Source: Fimenecus sp051881435 (GTDB lineage: Bacteria > Bacillota > Clostridia > Oscillospirales > Acutalibacteraceae). Taken from it: a stretch of DNA of 64,000 nucleotides. Positions 8,239-17,312 of this stretch are shown in pieces (position 1 is the first letter of the stretch; each line of letters begins with the position of its first letter). The stretch is from NCBI GenBank assembly GCA_051881435.1, contig JBJEPW010000010.1, positions 91,536 to 155,535 of the forward strand, written 5' to 3'. Below the pieces are notes generated by a model, which ran no database searches, was not told where the DNA came from, and saw only the letters and a list, made by a program, of their open reading frames with translations. The translations under genes and the position numbers were made by a program.

Positions 8239-9669
8239 TCAGCCTAAAAGTTCTTTAAGAATTTTTTGTACCTCTTGGGCAGGAGCCTTACCTCTTAACG
8301 CACGCATTGACTGACCTATAAGGTATTGGAACGCCTGCGTTTTACCGCCCTTATACTCATTAACGCTCTTTTCGTTTTCGGCGATTACCTGCTCAATTAC
8401 GGACTTTATAGCGCCGGTATCCGTCATTGCGCCCAGATTGTTCTCCTCAATGTATTTTTCAGGGTCAACATTATCGGTGAACACCTTTTCAAGCACCTTT
8501 TTGCCTGTGCCTCGGTTGATTTTTCCGCTGTTTACAAGGTTGATTATTTTACCCAGCGAATCAAACTCAAAGCTCATATTTTCAGGCAAGGTCTGACTGT
8601 CGTTTAAAAGCTTCATAAGCTCGCCCATAATCCAGTTTGCGCTGTCCTTGGGATTGCCCGTTACCTCAACCGTTCTTTCAAACAGACGGACAAGATACAC
8701 ACTGCCCGTGAGGATATTTGTATCGTACTCGGGCAGCCCCAGCTCTGTCATATAACGCTGTTTTTTCTGCTGTGGCAATTCGGGCATATTATTTTTGATA
8801 TTCTCGATATACTCGTCGCTTATTTCAATAGGCGGCAGGTCGGGCTCGGGGAAATACTTATAATCCTGTGCGTCCTCTTTGGAGCGCATGGCGGTGGAAA
8901 CACCTTTGTTATCGTCCCAACGGCGGGTTTCCTGCGTTACAACGCCGCCCTCCTCAAGAAGTTCAATCTGACGCTGTGACTCATACTCAATGGCTCTCTG
9001 AATAGCCTTAAAGGAGTTCATATTTTTCATTTCCGTACGAACGCCGAACTTTTCCTCGCCTTTTCTACGAACGGAAAGGTTAATATCGGCACGCAACGAG
9101 CCCTCCTGCATTTTGCAGTCGGAAGCGCCGATAAATTGGAGAATAGCCCGAAGGTTTTCAAGATACTGCAAAACCTCCTCGGCACTGCGGAAATCAGGCT
9201 CTGAAACTATTTCGAGAAGCGGCACGCCGCAGCGGTTGTAGTCAACAAGAGTGCAATCCTCCCACTCATCGTGGATAAGCTTGCCTGCGTCCTCCTCCAT
9301 ATGGATTTCATGAATACGGATTTTTTTCTTTTCGCCCTCAGCAGTATCCACCTCAATATAGCCGTTGCGGCAAATGGGCAGATAAAGCTGTGAAATCTGA
9401 TAAGCCTTGGGCAAATCGGGATAGAAATAGTTTTTACGGTCGAATTTATTATACTGTGTGATTGTGCAGTTTGTCGCCAAGCCTGTTCTAACTGCATACT
9501 CAACAACCTTTTTGTTAAGCAGGGGCAATGTACCCGGCATTCCCGAGCAAATCTCACACACATGAGTATTAGGCTCACCGCCGAACTGCGTTGAGCAATT
9601 ACAGAATATTTTTGTCTTTGTGGAAAGCTCTGTGTGGACTTCAAGTCCCATTACAATTTCCCATTCCAT
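8239..9669 (-). CDS. gatB: Asp/Glu-tRNA amidotransferase subunit B
   Basis: GatB is the tRNA-binding kinase/transamidase subunit of GatCAB, which converts misacylated Asp-tRNA(Asn) or Glu-tRNA(Gln) to Asn- and Gln-tRNA. The 476-residue length is normal. It opens with MGLEVHTEL, has the Cys-rich segment CNCSTQFGG...CEICSGMPG (about residues 22-45), the RADINLSVR and RTEMKNMNSF motifs of the catalytic cradle, and the helical/tail domain at the C-terminus ending in the YqeY-like region. The start at 9669 has an AAGGAGG site. It is the last gene of the aspS-(transposase)-gatC-gatA-gatB unit and precedes a clear terminator. Confidence 0.97.
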   Translation of the reverse strand: MEWEIVMGLEVHTELSTKTKIFCNCSTQFGGEPNTHVCEICSGMPGTLPLLNKKVVEYAVRTGLATNCTITQYNKFDRKNYFYPDLPKAYQISQLYLPICRNGYIEVDTAEGEKKKIRIHEIHMEEDAGKLIHDEWEDCTLVDYNRCGVPLLEIVSEPDFRSAEEVLQYLENLRAILQFIGASDCKMQEGSLRADINLSVRRKGEEKFGVRTEMKNMNSFKAIQRAIEYESQRQIELLEEGGVVTQETRRWDDNKGVSTAMRSKEDAQDYKYFPEPDLPPIEISDEYIENIKNNMPELPQQKKQRYMTELGLPEYDTNILTGSVYLVRLFERTVEVTGNPKDSANWIMGELMKLLNDSQTLPENMSFEFDSLGKIINLVNSGKINRGTGKKVLEKVFTDNVDPEKYIEENNLGAMTDTGAIKSVIEQVIAENEKSVNEYKGGKTQAFQYLIGQSMRALRGKAPAQEVQKILKELLG

Positions 9670-9682
9670 AGCGGCCGCCTCC

Positions 9683-11146
9683 TTACTTTAATTCGGGTTT
9701 CTTTGTGTGGTAATCGGTTGCGTTTTCAAAAGCCTTTGCGGCGTTCATAATCTCCGCCTCGCAGAAAGGCTTGCCGATTATCTGCATACCTATGGGCATA
9801 TTGTCCTTATCAAAGCCGCAGGGAACGGACATTGAGGGAACACCTGCAATATTCACCATAACGGTATAAATATCGCCGAGATACATTTTAAGGGGGTCCG
9901 AAAGGCTCTCTCCGATTTTCAATGCGGTTGTGGGAGCAACGGGGCCTAAAATCATATCGAATTTATGGAAAGCCTCGAAGAAAGACTCCTGAATAAGCTT
10001 TTTGGCTTTCAGCGCCTTCTGATAATATGCGTCGTAATAGCCTGAGGAAAGCACAAAGTTACCAAGCATAATTCTGCGCTTTACCTCCATACCGAAGCCC
10101 TCGGAACGGCTCATAATATATGTGTCGCGAAGATTATTGGCTTTATCGCTCTTATAGCCGTATTTAATTCCGTCATAGCGTGAAAGGTTTGAGCATGCCT
10201 CGGCGCAGGCGATTATATAATAAGCGGGGATTGCGTATTTAACGATGGGCATATCAAACATTGTAACCTCTGCGCCCAAACGCTTAAACTCCTCGGCGGC
10301 TTCAAGAACGGCATTTTTAACATCCTCGGCAATGCCCTCGCCCAAATAGTCCTTGGGAATACCGATCTTTTTGCCCTTAACATCGCCCTTTAAAGCATCT
10401 TCTGTGCTGAATTTGGGATATACCATTGATGTCCCGTCTTTTTCGTCCTTGCCGCTGATAATTGAGAACATATTTACGCAGTCCTCAACGGTTTGACCGA
10501 TAGGACCTATTTGGTCAAGGGAGGAGGCGTAAGCCACAAGCCCGTAACGGGAAACGGCACCGTAGGTAGGTTTAAGTCCTGCAATTCCGCAGAATGAACA
10601 GGGCTGACGGATAGAACCGCCTGTATCGGAGCCCAGAGCGATAGGAGCAAGTCCTGCACTGACAGCCGCCGCAGAGCCGCCCGACGAACCGCCGGGGACC
10701 TTATTTGTATCCCACGGGTTATGGGTAACGCCTGTTGCGGAGGTTTCGGTTGTGCTTCCCATTGCAAACTCGTCCATATTAAGCTTGCCTATAACCACCA
10801 TTCCTGCGTCTTCCAAGCGCTCAATAACGGTTGCGTTATATGGCGGCACAAAATTGCAGAGAATTTTTGACGAACAAGTGGTTTTAACACCTTTTGTGCA
10901 GATATTATCCTTTATTCCTATGGGCACACCTGCCAAAGGTGAGGTGTATTTACCCTCGTCAATCCCCTTTTGCACTTCGTCGGCACGGACATATGCCTCA
11001 TCCTTGCAAAGGGTGTTATAGCAATGGTAGGTGCCGTCATATTTTTCGATTTTTTCAAAGTATGCGTCAAGAGCCTCACGGACGGTCACATCGCCGTTTT
11101 TTATAGCCGCACCAAGCTCTGTTGCAGTCATTTTAAGTATTTCCAT
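9683..11146 (-). CDS. gatA: Asp/Glu-tRNA amidotransferase subunit A
   Basis: GatA is the amidase subunit that hydrolyses glutamine and feeds ammonia to GatB. The 487-residue sequence carries the amidase signature: catalytic Lys in VPIGIKDN, the Gly/Ser-rich GGSSGGSAAAVSAG segment and the nucleophile Ser within GSDTGGSIRQP. The start at 11146 has GAGGT upstream. It sits 10 bases after gatC and 13 before gatB, consistent with one transcript and matched subunit synthesis. Confidence 0.97.
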   Translation of the reverse strand: MEILKMTATELGAAIKNGDVTVREALDAYFEKIEKYDGTYHCYNTLCKDEAYVRADEVQKGIDEGKYTSPLAGVPIGIKDNICTKGVKTTCSSKILCNFVPPYNATVIERLEDAGMVVIGKLNMDEFAMGSTTETSATGVTHNPWDTNKVPGGSSGGSAAAVSAGLAPIALGSDTGGSIRQPCSFCGIAGLKPTYGAVSRYGLVAYASSLDQIGPIGQTVEDCVNMFSIISGKDEKDGTSMVYPKFSTEDALKGDVKGKKIGIPKDYLGEGIAEDVKNAVLEAAEEFKRLGAEVTMFDMPIVKYAIPAYYIIACAEACSNLSRYDGIKYGYKSDKANNLRDTYIMSRSEGFGMEVKRRIMLGNFVLSSGYYDAYYQKALKAKKLIQESFFEAFHKFDMILGPVAPTTALKIGESLSDPLKMYLGDIYTVMVNIAGVPSMSVPCGFDKDNMPIGMQIIGKPFCEAEIMNAAKAFENATDYHTKKPELK

Positions 11147-11156
11147 AGCTTATACC

Positions 11157-11444
11157 TCACTCAACGGTTTTCGGCACTACAAAACAGCCGTCTTTTTCCT
11201 CGGGAGCATTCATTAAAATGTCCTCACGGGTATTGTGCATCTTAACCTCATCCTCACGCATAACATTCGTAACGGGGAACGAGTGAGAAAGGGGCTCAAC
11301 TCCGTCGGTGGGCAGTTCATTAAGCGTGTCAATATAAGTGAGAATATCCTGCAAATCCTTTTCGGTAGCCTCACGCTGTTCATCGGTAAGCTCAATCCTG
11401 CCGAGAGCTTCAAGATATGTTACAAGGTTTTTGTCTATTGTCAT
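11157..11444 (-). CDS. gatC: Asp/Glu-tRNA amidotransferase subunit C
   Basis: GatC (95 residues) is the small belt subunit that wraps GatA and GatB. The sequence has the expected pattern: YLEALGRIELTDEQ near the start, a central helix LQDILTYIDTLNELPTDGVEPLSH, and the EDEV...R-NAPE motif near the C-terminus. An AGGTGA site precedes the ATG at 11444. Normally it follows directly on its upstream operon partner; here a small transposase gene separates it from aspS. Confidence 0.95.
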   Translation of the reverse strand: MTIDKNLVTYLEALGRIELTDEQREATEKDLQDILTYIDTLNELPTDGVEPLSHSFPVTNVMREDEVKMHNTREDILMNAPEEKDGCFVVPKTVE

Positions 11445-11459
11445 TTATTTCACCTGATT

Positions 11460-11984
11460 TCAATACTCTTTGAAAGCATTGTATTCAATGTAGTTCCAAT
11501 GTCTTTCAAAATCAGTTTGATTTCGAATGATGTGTTCAAAGTAGCTTCTCTGCCATAACACACCGTCTTCATCGCCCGTTATTTCCCAATATTTCTTTGT
11601 TGTATAAGATTTCAATCTTCCGATAACAACTTGTAGGGGCGGGACTCTGTGCCCGCCCGCGTCTTCGTTTCCGAAAGAACCGATTGTTATTAAAAGATGT
11701 ATATGATTAGGCATTACGATTGCATTTTCAATGTTAATACTGTCATAATGAACATTTATATAGTCAATTGCCTTTTCGACCTCTTTACCGAGGGGAGTCA
11801 ACACAATTGCATCCTGCGGGCGGGCACGGAGTCCCGCCCCTACAATTGCTTGTTTTGACCTGTAATGTGCCAAAAGCTGTCTTTTGTCCTTGACACACAC
11901 CGTCACAAAATAGCAACCGCTTTGGGAATAATCATAATCTTTTAATCTCGGGCTTTTTCTTTTTGGGTATCTTCCCGACTCCAT
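11460..11984 (-). CDS. REP-associated-type tyrosine transposase (Y1_Tnp) with embedded repeats
   Basis: A 174-residue Y1/HUH transposase: RLKDYDYSQSGCYFVTVCVKD at the N-terminus, the HUH motif in VMPNHIHLLI, the LKSYTTKKYW segment, LWQRSYFEHIIRNQTDFERHWNYI with the presumed catalytic Tyr near the C-terminus. These enzymes cut and join single-stranded DNA at hairpins. Two GC-rich palindromes of an intergenic repeat family lie inside its own coding sequence, in frame, encoding VGAGLRARP and GGHRVPPLQ. Its ATG overlaps the aspS stop (TAATG), so it is probably translated by coupling. It interrupts aspS-gatCAB. All frames are open, so it may still be functional. Confidence 0.85.
   Translation of the reverse strand: MESGRYPKRKSPRLKDYDYSQSGCYFVTVCVKDKRQLLAHYRSKQAIVGAGLRARPQDAIVLTPLGKEVEKAIDYINVHYDSINIENAIVMPNHIHLLITIGSFGNEDAGGHRVPPLQVVIGRLKSYTTKKYWEITGDEDGVLWQRSYFEHIIRNQTDFERHWNYIEYNAFKEY
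11633..11660. repeat. Palindromic repeat inside transposase gene, distal copy
   Basis: GTAGGGGCGGG...CCCGCCCGC palindrome of the family also found at 11816, 55763 and 58191, here oriented opposite to the copy at 11816. It encodes part of GGHRVPPLQ in the minus-strand transposase. Confidence 0.8.
11803..11849. repeat. Palindromic repeat flanked by 8-bp direct repeats, inside transposase gene
   Basis: The palindrome GCGGGCGGGCAC...CCCGCCCCTAC (11816-11843) is flanked by two copies of ACAATTGC (11803-11810 and 11842-11849), exactly 39 bases apart. On the protein this reads AIV-GAGLRARPQD-AIV: a 13-codon in-frame insert bounded by a duplicated AIV. This looks like an insertion with target-site duplication. 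Confidence 0.8.
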
Positions 11985-13738
11985 TACTTTTCGGGGACGG
12001 GTCGGCGCAATTTAATATGCACCTCACGAAGCTGCTGCTCCGTTACCATACCCGGTGCACCCAAAAGCATATCCTGTGCGTTTGAGTTCATGGGGAAGGC
12101 AATAACCTCACGGATATTCTCTTCGTCCTTTAAAAGCATAATCATACGGTCAACACCGGGGGCCATACCTGCGTGGGGCGGTGCGCCGTAATGGAAAGCG
12201 TGGAACAATGCGCCGAAACGCTTTTCAACCTCCTCGGCTGTATATCCTGCCATTTCAAACGCCTTAACCATAATGTCGGGGCGATGGTTACGGACAGCAC
12301 CTGAGGAAAGCTCAACGCCGTTGCAGACAATATCGTACTGATACGCCTTTATTGTAAGGGGATCGTCATTAAGGAGAGCGTCCATTCCGCCCTGCGGCAT
12401 TGAGAAGGGGTTATGGGTAAAGTCAAGGTTGCCCTCTTCATTTCTTTCATACATGGGGAAGTCGGTTATAAAGCAAAGCTCAAAGCGGTCTTTGTCGATT
12501 ATATCCATTCTTTCGCCCAAAGCCGTTCTTATCTGACCTGCAAGCTGGTCAACAACCTTTTCACGGTCGCAGATAAAAAACAGTGTATCGTCCGTTTTAA
12601 GTGAGAGCATTTCTGTTAGCTCTGCTTTCTTTTCATCTGTTAAGAATTTTGCAATAGGACCTTTAAAGGAGCCGTCTTCAAGCACGGTTAAATATCCCAA
12701 GCCTTTCATACCAATGGACAAAGCATATTCAAGCATCTTTTCAAAGAAAGACTTGCTCATTTTAGCACAGCCGGGAGCCACAATACCTCTTACGGGCTTC
12801 TTCTGGAAAGGCTTGAACTCAACATCCTCAAAGAACTTTGACAAATCGCAGATTTCAAGAGGATTTCGAAGGTCGGGCTTATCCGTACCGTATTTGAGCA
12901 TTGATTCCTCAAAGGGTATTTTGCGGAAAGGAGCAGGGCTTACCTTTTTGCCGCCGCCGAATTTTGTAAATGTATCGTAAAGCACATCCTCGGCAACTGC
13001 AAAAACATCTTCCTGCGTTGCAAACGCCATTTCAAAGTCGAGCTGATAAAACTCACCGGGTGAACGGTCCGCACGGGCATCTTCATCACGGAAGCAGGGA
13101 GCAATCTGGAAATATTTATCAAAGCCCGACACCATAAGAAGCTGTTTAAACTGCTGAGGTGCCTGAGGCAGAGCGTAGAACTTGCCCTCATGCTTACGGG
13201 AGGGAATAATATAGTCTCTTGCGCCCTCAGGTGAAGAACAGGTAAGAATAGGCGTTGTAATTTCCGTAAAGCCCAGGCTTGTCATCTTTTCACGCAGGAA
13301 AGAAACAACCTGACTGCGGAACATAATATTATCGTGTACCTTTTTGTTTCTCAAATCAAGAAAACGGTAGGTAAGTCTTACATCCTCACGGGTATCGGTG
13401 CTCTCGCTTATATCAAAGGGGAGATTTTCAGTACATTCGCCTAAAATTTCAACGGCGTCAACCTTAACTTCAAGCTCACCTGTTTTGAGCTTTTTATTAA
13501 CGGTTTCCTCGTCACGCTTAACAACGGTACCGCTTACCGAAATTACGCTCTCTTTACGGATACCGTTCATAAGGCTGTCGTCATTTACTACAACCTGAGT
13601 TATACCGTACTGGTCGCGCAAGTCGATAAAGGCAACGCCGCCGTGGTCGCGGATAGTATCTACCCAGCCTGCAAGAGACACCCTTTCATTAAGATTTTCA
13701 AGCGTCAGTTCGTTACAATTATGTGTTCTGTAAGCCAT
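11984..13738 (-). CDS. aspS: Aspartyl-tRNA synthetase
   Basis: Class II aspartyl-tRNA synthetase of the bacterial type, 584 residues. It has the N-terminal OB-fold anticodon-binding domain (SLAGWVDTIRDHGGVAFIDLRD), motif 2 (FRDEDARADRSPGEFYQLD), the inserted GAD domain, and motif 3 (GAPPHAGMAPGVDRM). It charges tRNA-Asp and, since it shares an operon with gatCAB, probably also tRNA-Asn as a non-discriminating enzyme; that last point is inference from context. The start at 13738 has AAAGGAG upstream. Confidence 0.97.
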   Translation of the reverse strand: MAYRTHNCNELTLENLNERVSLAGWVDTIRDHGGVAFIDLRDQYGITQVVVNDDSLMNGIRKESVISVSGTVVKRDEETVNKKLKTGELEVKVDAVEILGECTENLPFDISESTDTREDVRLTYRFLDLRNKKVHDNIMFRSQVVSFLREKMTSLGFTEITTPILTCSSPEGARDYIIPSRKHEGKFYALPQAPQQFKQLLMVSGFDKYFQIAPCFRDEDARADRSPGEFYQLDFEMAFATQEDVFAVAEDVLYDTFTKFGGGKKVSPAPFRKIPFEESMLKYGTDKPDLRNPLEICDLSKFFEDVEFKPFQKKPVRGIVAPGCAKMSKSFFEKMLEYALSIGMKGLGYLTVLEDGSFKGPIAKFLTDEKKAELTEMLSLKTDDTLFFICDREKVVDQLAGQIRTALGERMDIIDKDRFELCFITDFPMYERNEEGNLDFTHNPFSMPQGGMDALLNDDPLTIKAYQYDIVCNGVELSSGAVRNHRPDIMVKAFEMAGYTAEEVEKRFGALFHAFHYGAPPHAGMAPGVDRMIMLLKDEENIREVIAFPMNSNAQDMLLGAPGMVTEQQLREVHIKLRRPVPEK

Positions 13739-13799
13739 TTATTCATACTCCTTTACGAACAGGATATAATTCCACATATTAACCGTGATATTATATCAC

Positions 13800-13838
13800 A
13801 AAAAAAGCGGTATGTACATAAGTAAATACGCTTTTTTT
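13800..13838 (-). terminator. A/T-flanked hairpin upstream of aspS
   Basis: AAAAAAAGCG/CGCTTTTTTT arms of 10 bases with an AT-rich loop. On the minus strand it has a T-run, so it fits a backup terminator for the GH5 transcript; it lies only about 60 bases before the aspS start. Confidence 0.6.
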
Positions 13839-13876
13839 CAAATTTTTGGATTTATTTTTTCATATAACTGACAAAC

Positions 13877-13900
13877 ACAGCCCGCCTGACGGCGGGCTGT
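13877..13900 (-). terminator. GC-rich terminator after the GH5 gene
   Basis: ACAGCCCGCC...GGCGGGCTGT hairpin directly after the GH5 stop, followed by TGTTTGT on the minus strand. Confidence 0.7.
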
Positions 13901-13904
13901 TGTT

Positions 13905-15344
13905 TTAATACTCAATTACAATGCTGTTGTCACCTATTACCGTGGGGTATTTTACAATTCCCTTTTCGGGCACATAAACCTCTGTCATTACATCTTCCCC
14001 GAAATCGTGGCCGCACTGCCATTCAAGAGTAAAAATCCGTTTTTCGGAGTCGGTATGAATTTTCGTAATATCACCGCATACAGCAATAGGATAAGGTCTG
14101 TTAAAAACTCTTTCAAGCTGTTCGTTTTTAACTCTGTATCCCCAATAAATACTGCTCCAATGATACTTTTCAAACTCACCCATAATAAAATCGATGTGCT
14201 TTACCCAATCGCTCCCCTTTGCGCCTCCGCCCCATTCGCCGAAGAGAACGGGCACATTCATTTTAAGCTGATTTTCTCTTATCGCGTCAAGAATAAAGCT
14301 TACTCTGTTATTGCTTGAATATTTATTGTAAAGCGGAGAATCAATGAAAATATCGTATGCGTGAGGAGAGTATATGTCATTCGATTTTGTACTTATTTCA
14401 AAGGGAATACCCAAGTTTGAGTAATAGTTGTGCTCAAAAAAATTGAATTTATCCTCACTTCCTACCTCACGGCTCATTCTGTCAAAAAACGGTTGATAAT
14501 ACTCTTTGTTAAAGGGCTCGGTGTATTTTTCAAGACCGCTTACCGCCGACGCAAAGTTTTCCCTGCTGTCCATAACGGTAAACAGTTTTTTAAGCCCTGC
14601 CGGGGATTTGATTATTGACGCAATTTTCAAAGCCATTTTCGCAAAGTCTTTTTTCTCCTTGCCGTCAGCAAAATATTTTTCATAATCCATATCACGGTCA
14701 AAGGTTATCTTCGTAACATTTTCAAGAAGCGTTAAAAACACCTTTCTGCCGTTTTCATGAATATAAGGCTCGTTGAAATAGTCGTAACCTATTATGTTAT
14801 CGCAGTCAGACAGTCTTTCTTTAACATGCGACCACATATTTACAAATTTTGTCTGGACGCCGTCACGGTCATTCCAAAAATCGTTAAAGGCATTCTGAAC
14901 ACCCTGCATATAGAAATATCCCTCTGCCCAAATAGCGAACGGATGCTGCTGTTTTTTGCAGTTTGCCACCGCCCACTTCGGGGCGCCGTCGCCGAATTTG
15001 CAAAGGCAATGAGCGAATAAATCCTGATGCATATCAAGCATAACATATATGCCGTGCTCACCCAAAAGCTTAAAGTACTTTTTGAAAGCGTCGATAAGCT
15101 CGTCGTTATATTTGCCCTCCTCTGCTTCAAACGGCGCCCAAGTAACGCCGAATCGGATAATATTAACGCCCAAACCCTTATCTATCTTTTCAAGAAAATC
15201 CGCAAGCTTTTTTGACTCTACAAACTCCGACACCTTTTCAGCAGATATGTGAGGTACTTTCCAGCATATGTTCATGCCCCTGAAAATTCTTTCGCGCCCC
15301 AAAGAATCCCTGATTTTCATTCCGTCACAGTAAAATTGTTCCAT
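13905..15344 (-). CDS. GH5 endoglycoceramidase-like glycosidase
   Basis: A 479-residue (beta/alpha)8 glycoside hydrolase of family 5, closest in motifs to endoglycoceramidases and related enzymes: RIFRGMNICWK at the N-terminus, then MLDMHQDLF and FGDGAPKWA (residues 102-124), the acid/base Glu192 in DYFNEP and the nucleophile Glu370 in LFGEWGG. Family members cleave the glycan from glycolipids or act on related glycosides; the exact substrate here is unknown. Known endoglycoceramidases are secreted, but I see no signal peptide or membrane segment, so this one is probably cytoplasmic. It lies 21 bases after an ABC exporter gene and likely shares its promoter. Confidence 0.8.
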   Translation of the reverse strand: MEQFYCDGMKIRDSLGRERIFRGMNICWKVPHISAEKVSEFVESKKLADFLEKIDKGLGVNIIRFGVTWAPFEAEEGKYNDELIDAFKKYFKLLGEHGIYVMLDMHQDLFAHCLCKFGDGAPKWAVANCKKQQHPFAIWAEGYFYMQGVQNAFNDFWNDRDGVQTKFVNMWSHVKERLSDCDNIIGYDYFNEPYIHENGRKVFLTLLENVTKITFDRDMDYEKYFADGKEKKDFAKMALKIASIIKSPAGLKKLFTVMDSRENFASAVSGLEKYTEPFNKEYYQPFFDRMSREVGSEDKFNFFEHNYYSNLGIPFEISTKSNDIYSPHAYDIFIDSPLYNKYSSNNRVSFILDAIRENQLKMNVPVLFGEWGGGAKGSDWVKHIDFIMGEFEKYHWSSIYWGYRVKNEQLERVFNRPYPIAVCGDITKIHTDSEKRIFTLEWQCGHDFGEDVMTEVYVPEKGIVKYPTVIGDNSIVIEY

Positions 15345-15365
15345 TTTTCCCTTTTCCCTTTTTAA

Positions 15366-17147
15366 TTAAGACTGTATTTGCTTGAATTTGTAGAACTCGC
15401 CTTTTTTATCCATAAGTTCACTGAATGTGCCTGTTTCAACACATCTGCCGTCCTTCACAACGGCAATTTTATCGGCGTTCCTGATTGTTGAAAGCCTGTG
15501 CGCCACAACAAATGTTGTGCGGTCGCGGGTTAAGTTTTCGATAGCCGCCTGAATTTTTTGCTCCGATACAGAATCAAGCGCCGAGGTTGCCTCGTCAAGA
15601 ACAATTACCTGCGGATTGCGGATAAGCGCCCGTGCAATTGAAATTCTCTGCCGCTGACCGCCGCTCAAATTTGAGCCATGCTCCGTAAGAAGTGTGTCAA
15701 CACCGTCGGGAAGCTCTGCTACAAGCTCATCCAAGAGCGCCGCTTTGATAACCTCGTCAAGCTGTTTGCGGCTGACATTTTTCATTCCGTATGTAATGTT
15801 ATCTTTAATTGTACCGCTGAAAAATATGGGATTCTGCGGCACAACGCCTATAAATGAACGGTAGCTGTGCAAATCTATATCGTTTATATTAACGCCGTCG
15901 ATTGTAAGTGTTCCAGAAGTGGGCAAATCGAACCCTATAACAAGATTTAAAGCAGTTGATTTTCCTGCTCCGCTTTCTCCCACCAGCGCAACGGTTTCGC
16001 CCTTATCTATATGCAGAGTGAAATCTTTAAGAACATCACGGTCCGATTTGTCGCTGTAATGGAAGGTGACATTTTTAAAATCATACACGCCGTCAAGCTT
16101 TGTAAGCTTTTTCTTGCCCTCATTGTTTTCTGTATCGGTTTCCAAAAGCAACTCCCCGATTGACGACAAGGATTCAAGTCCTTTCGCAATTATGGGAATA
16201 AGACCGATAATGGCGCTTATACTGCCTACAATCGTTGAAAAGTAACTCTGATAAAGCACCACATCGCCCACGGGAATAAGCTTTTTAAAGGCAAGTACGG
16301 CGGAGAACACAAGACAGCTCATTTGCAGAAGTTGAAAGGTGAGCCACGAAACAGAGCCGAAAAGAGCCTGAAAGGTGTCCATAGCGTAGCCCTTTGATTT
16401 AACATTGTTAATCTGCTCGGACATCCGCTCAACCTCCCACTCTTCAAGCGCGTGAGCACGGGCAACGGGAACCAGTTCAACCATTTCAATCATTTTAGCT
16501 CCCGCAGTTTCCATCTCGCCGCGGAAATCCTTATTCTTTTTCCTGATTTTTTTGCGGAAAAGCATTGTGATTGTTACCGCAACAGGCACGGCTATAAGGA
16601 AAAAAACAAATACGATTTTACTTTTTGCCAGCGTTACACCGATTGTGAAAGCAATTGTGAGAGCAAACATAAGAGCGTTTACAAAAAGCTGCTCGGAAAG
16701 AGTTTGAAACTGCTCCACATCACGCATAAGCTTTGCCTGAATTCTGCCGTTTTCCGTATGTTTATGATAGTTTATGGAAAGCTGCTGAATTTTTGTAACA
16801 AGCGCCATGCGAAGCCCCGCTTCCGCATTACGGATTGACGAAGCGTAAAAATGCACATGGAGATAGTTTAAGGGAACATTGATGACCAAGAGAATTCCGA
16901 ACGCCACTGCATTGTATATGATTTTTGTCTTGTCGGCGGCGGTTCCGGAAGCCGCAAGGTTTATAAGATTTGCGGTGAGAATAGGCAATATCCAAACGGG
17001 AGAATGTTTTATTGCAAAGCAAACAGAGGAAAGAAAGATTTTTCCATAACTTCCCTTATAAACCGCGCAAAGCGTTTTCATAAGATGCCCGCGGTTTTTC
17101 TTAAAATCCTCAGTATAGTTTTTAACGCGCTGTTTCAATTTGCTCAC
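15366..17147 (-). CDS. ABC transporter, fused permease and ATPase (exporter type)
   Basis: A 593-residue half-transporter that probably works as a dimer. Residues 1-340 form the six-helix type IV (ABC_membrane) domain; the ATPase follows with Walker A GESGAGKST, signature LSGGQRQR, Walker B VIVLDEATSAL and the switch His in VVAHRLST. Such proteins export drugs, lipids or peptides; the substrate cannot be read here. The frame opens with a GTG at 17147, and a TTG nine bases later fits the GGTGAG box as well. Its promoter overlaps a 26-bp palindrome and a divergent XRE gene, so regulated expression together with the GH5 gene is likely. Confidence 0.9.
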   Translation of the reverse strand: MSKLKQRVKNYTEDFKKNRGHLMKTLCAVYKGSYGKIFLSSVCFAIKHSPVWILPILTANLINLAASGTAADKTKIIYNAVAFGILLVINVPLNYLHVHFYASSIRNAEAGLRMALVTKIQQLSINYHKHTENGRIQAKLMRDVEQFQTLSEQLFVNALMFALTIAFTIGVTLAKSKIVFVFFLIAVPVAVTITMLFRKKIRKKNKDFRGEMETAGAKMIEMVELVPVARAHALEEWEVERMSEQINNVKSKGYAMDTFQALFGSVSWLTFQLLQMSCLVFSAVLAFKKLIPVGDVVLYQSYFSTIVGSISAIIGLIPIIAKGLESLSSIGELLLETDTENNEGKKKLTKLDGVYDFKNVTFHYSDKSDRDVLKDFTLHIDKGETVALVGESGAGKSTALNLVIGFDLPTSGTLTIDGVNINDIDLHSYRSFIGVVPQNPIFFSGTIKDNITYGMKNVSRKQLDEVIKAALLDELVAELPDGVDTLLTEHGSNLSGGQRQRISIARALIRNPQVIVLDEATSALDSVSEQKIQAAIENLTRDRTTFVVAHRLSTIRNADKIAVVKDGRCVETGTFSELMDKKGEFYKFKQIQS

Positions 17148-17281
17148 CGCCCTTAATATGATATAGGTATAATTCTAACAATTATCGCAAGAAAATACAA
17201 CCGTTAAGACGAAAATTTACTTTATAGATTAAAAAATGTTTTGCAAGTCTTTTTATATTTATGTCTATTATTCTTACAAAA

Positions 17282-17307
17282 AATTATACCCCATATGGGG
17301 TATAATT
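17282..17307. promoter_or_regulatory. Perfect 26-bp palindromic operator
   Basis: A perfect dyad with core TACCCCATATGGGGTA and 13-base arms. It fills the spacer and -10 box of the minus-strand ABC/GH5 promoter. A second, weaker copy of the core (13 of 15 bases, CCCCATACGGAGTAT) lies at 17313-17327. The divergent XRE regulator is the obvious candidate to bind it, though C4/G4 dyads of this kind are also used by CsoR-family regulators. Confidence 0.8.
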
Positions 17308-17312
17308 GTCAA
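17283..17312 (-). promoter_or_regulatory. Sigma-A promoter of the ABC-GH5 operon
   Basis: TTGACA (17307-17312) and TATAAT (17283-17288) on the minus strand with an 18-base spacer: both boxes are consensus. The operator covers the spacer and -10, so binding would block RNA polymerase. Confidence 0.85.
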
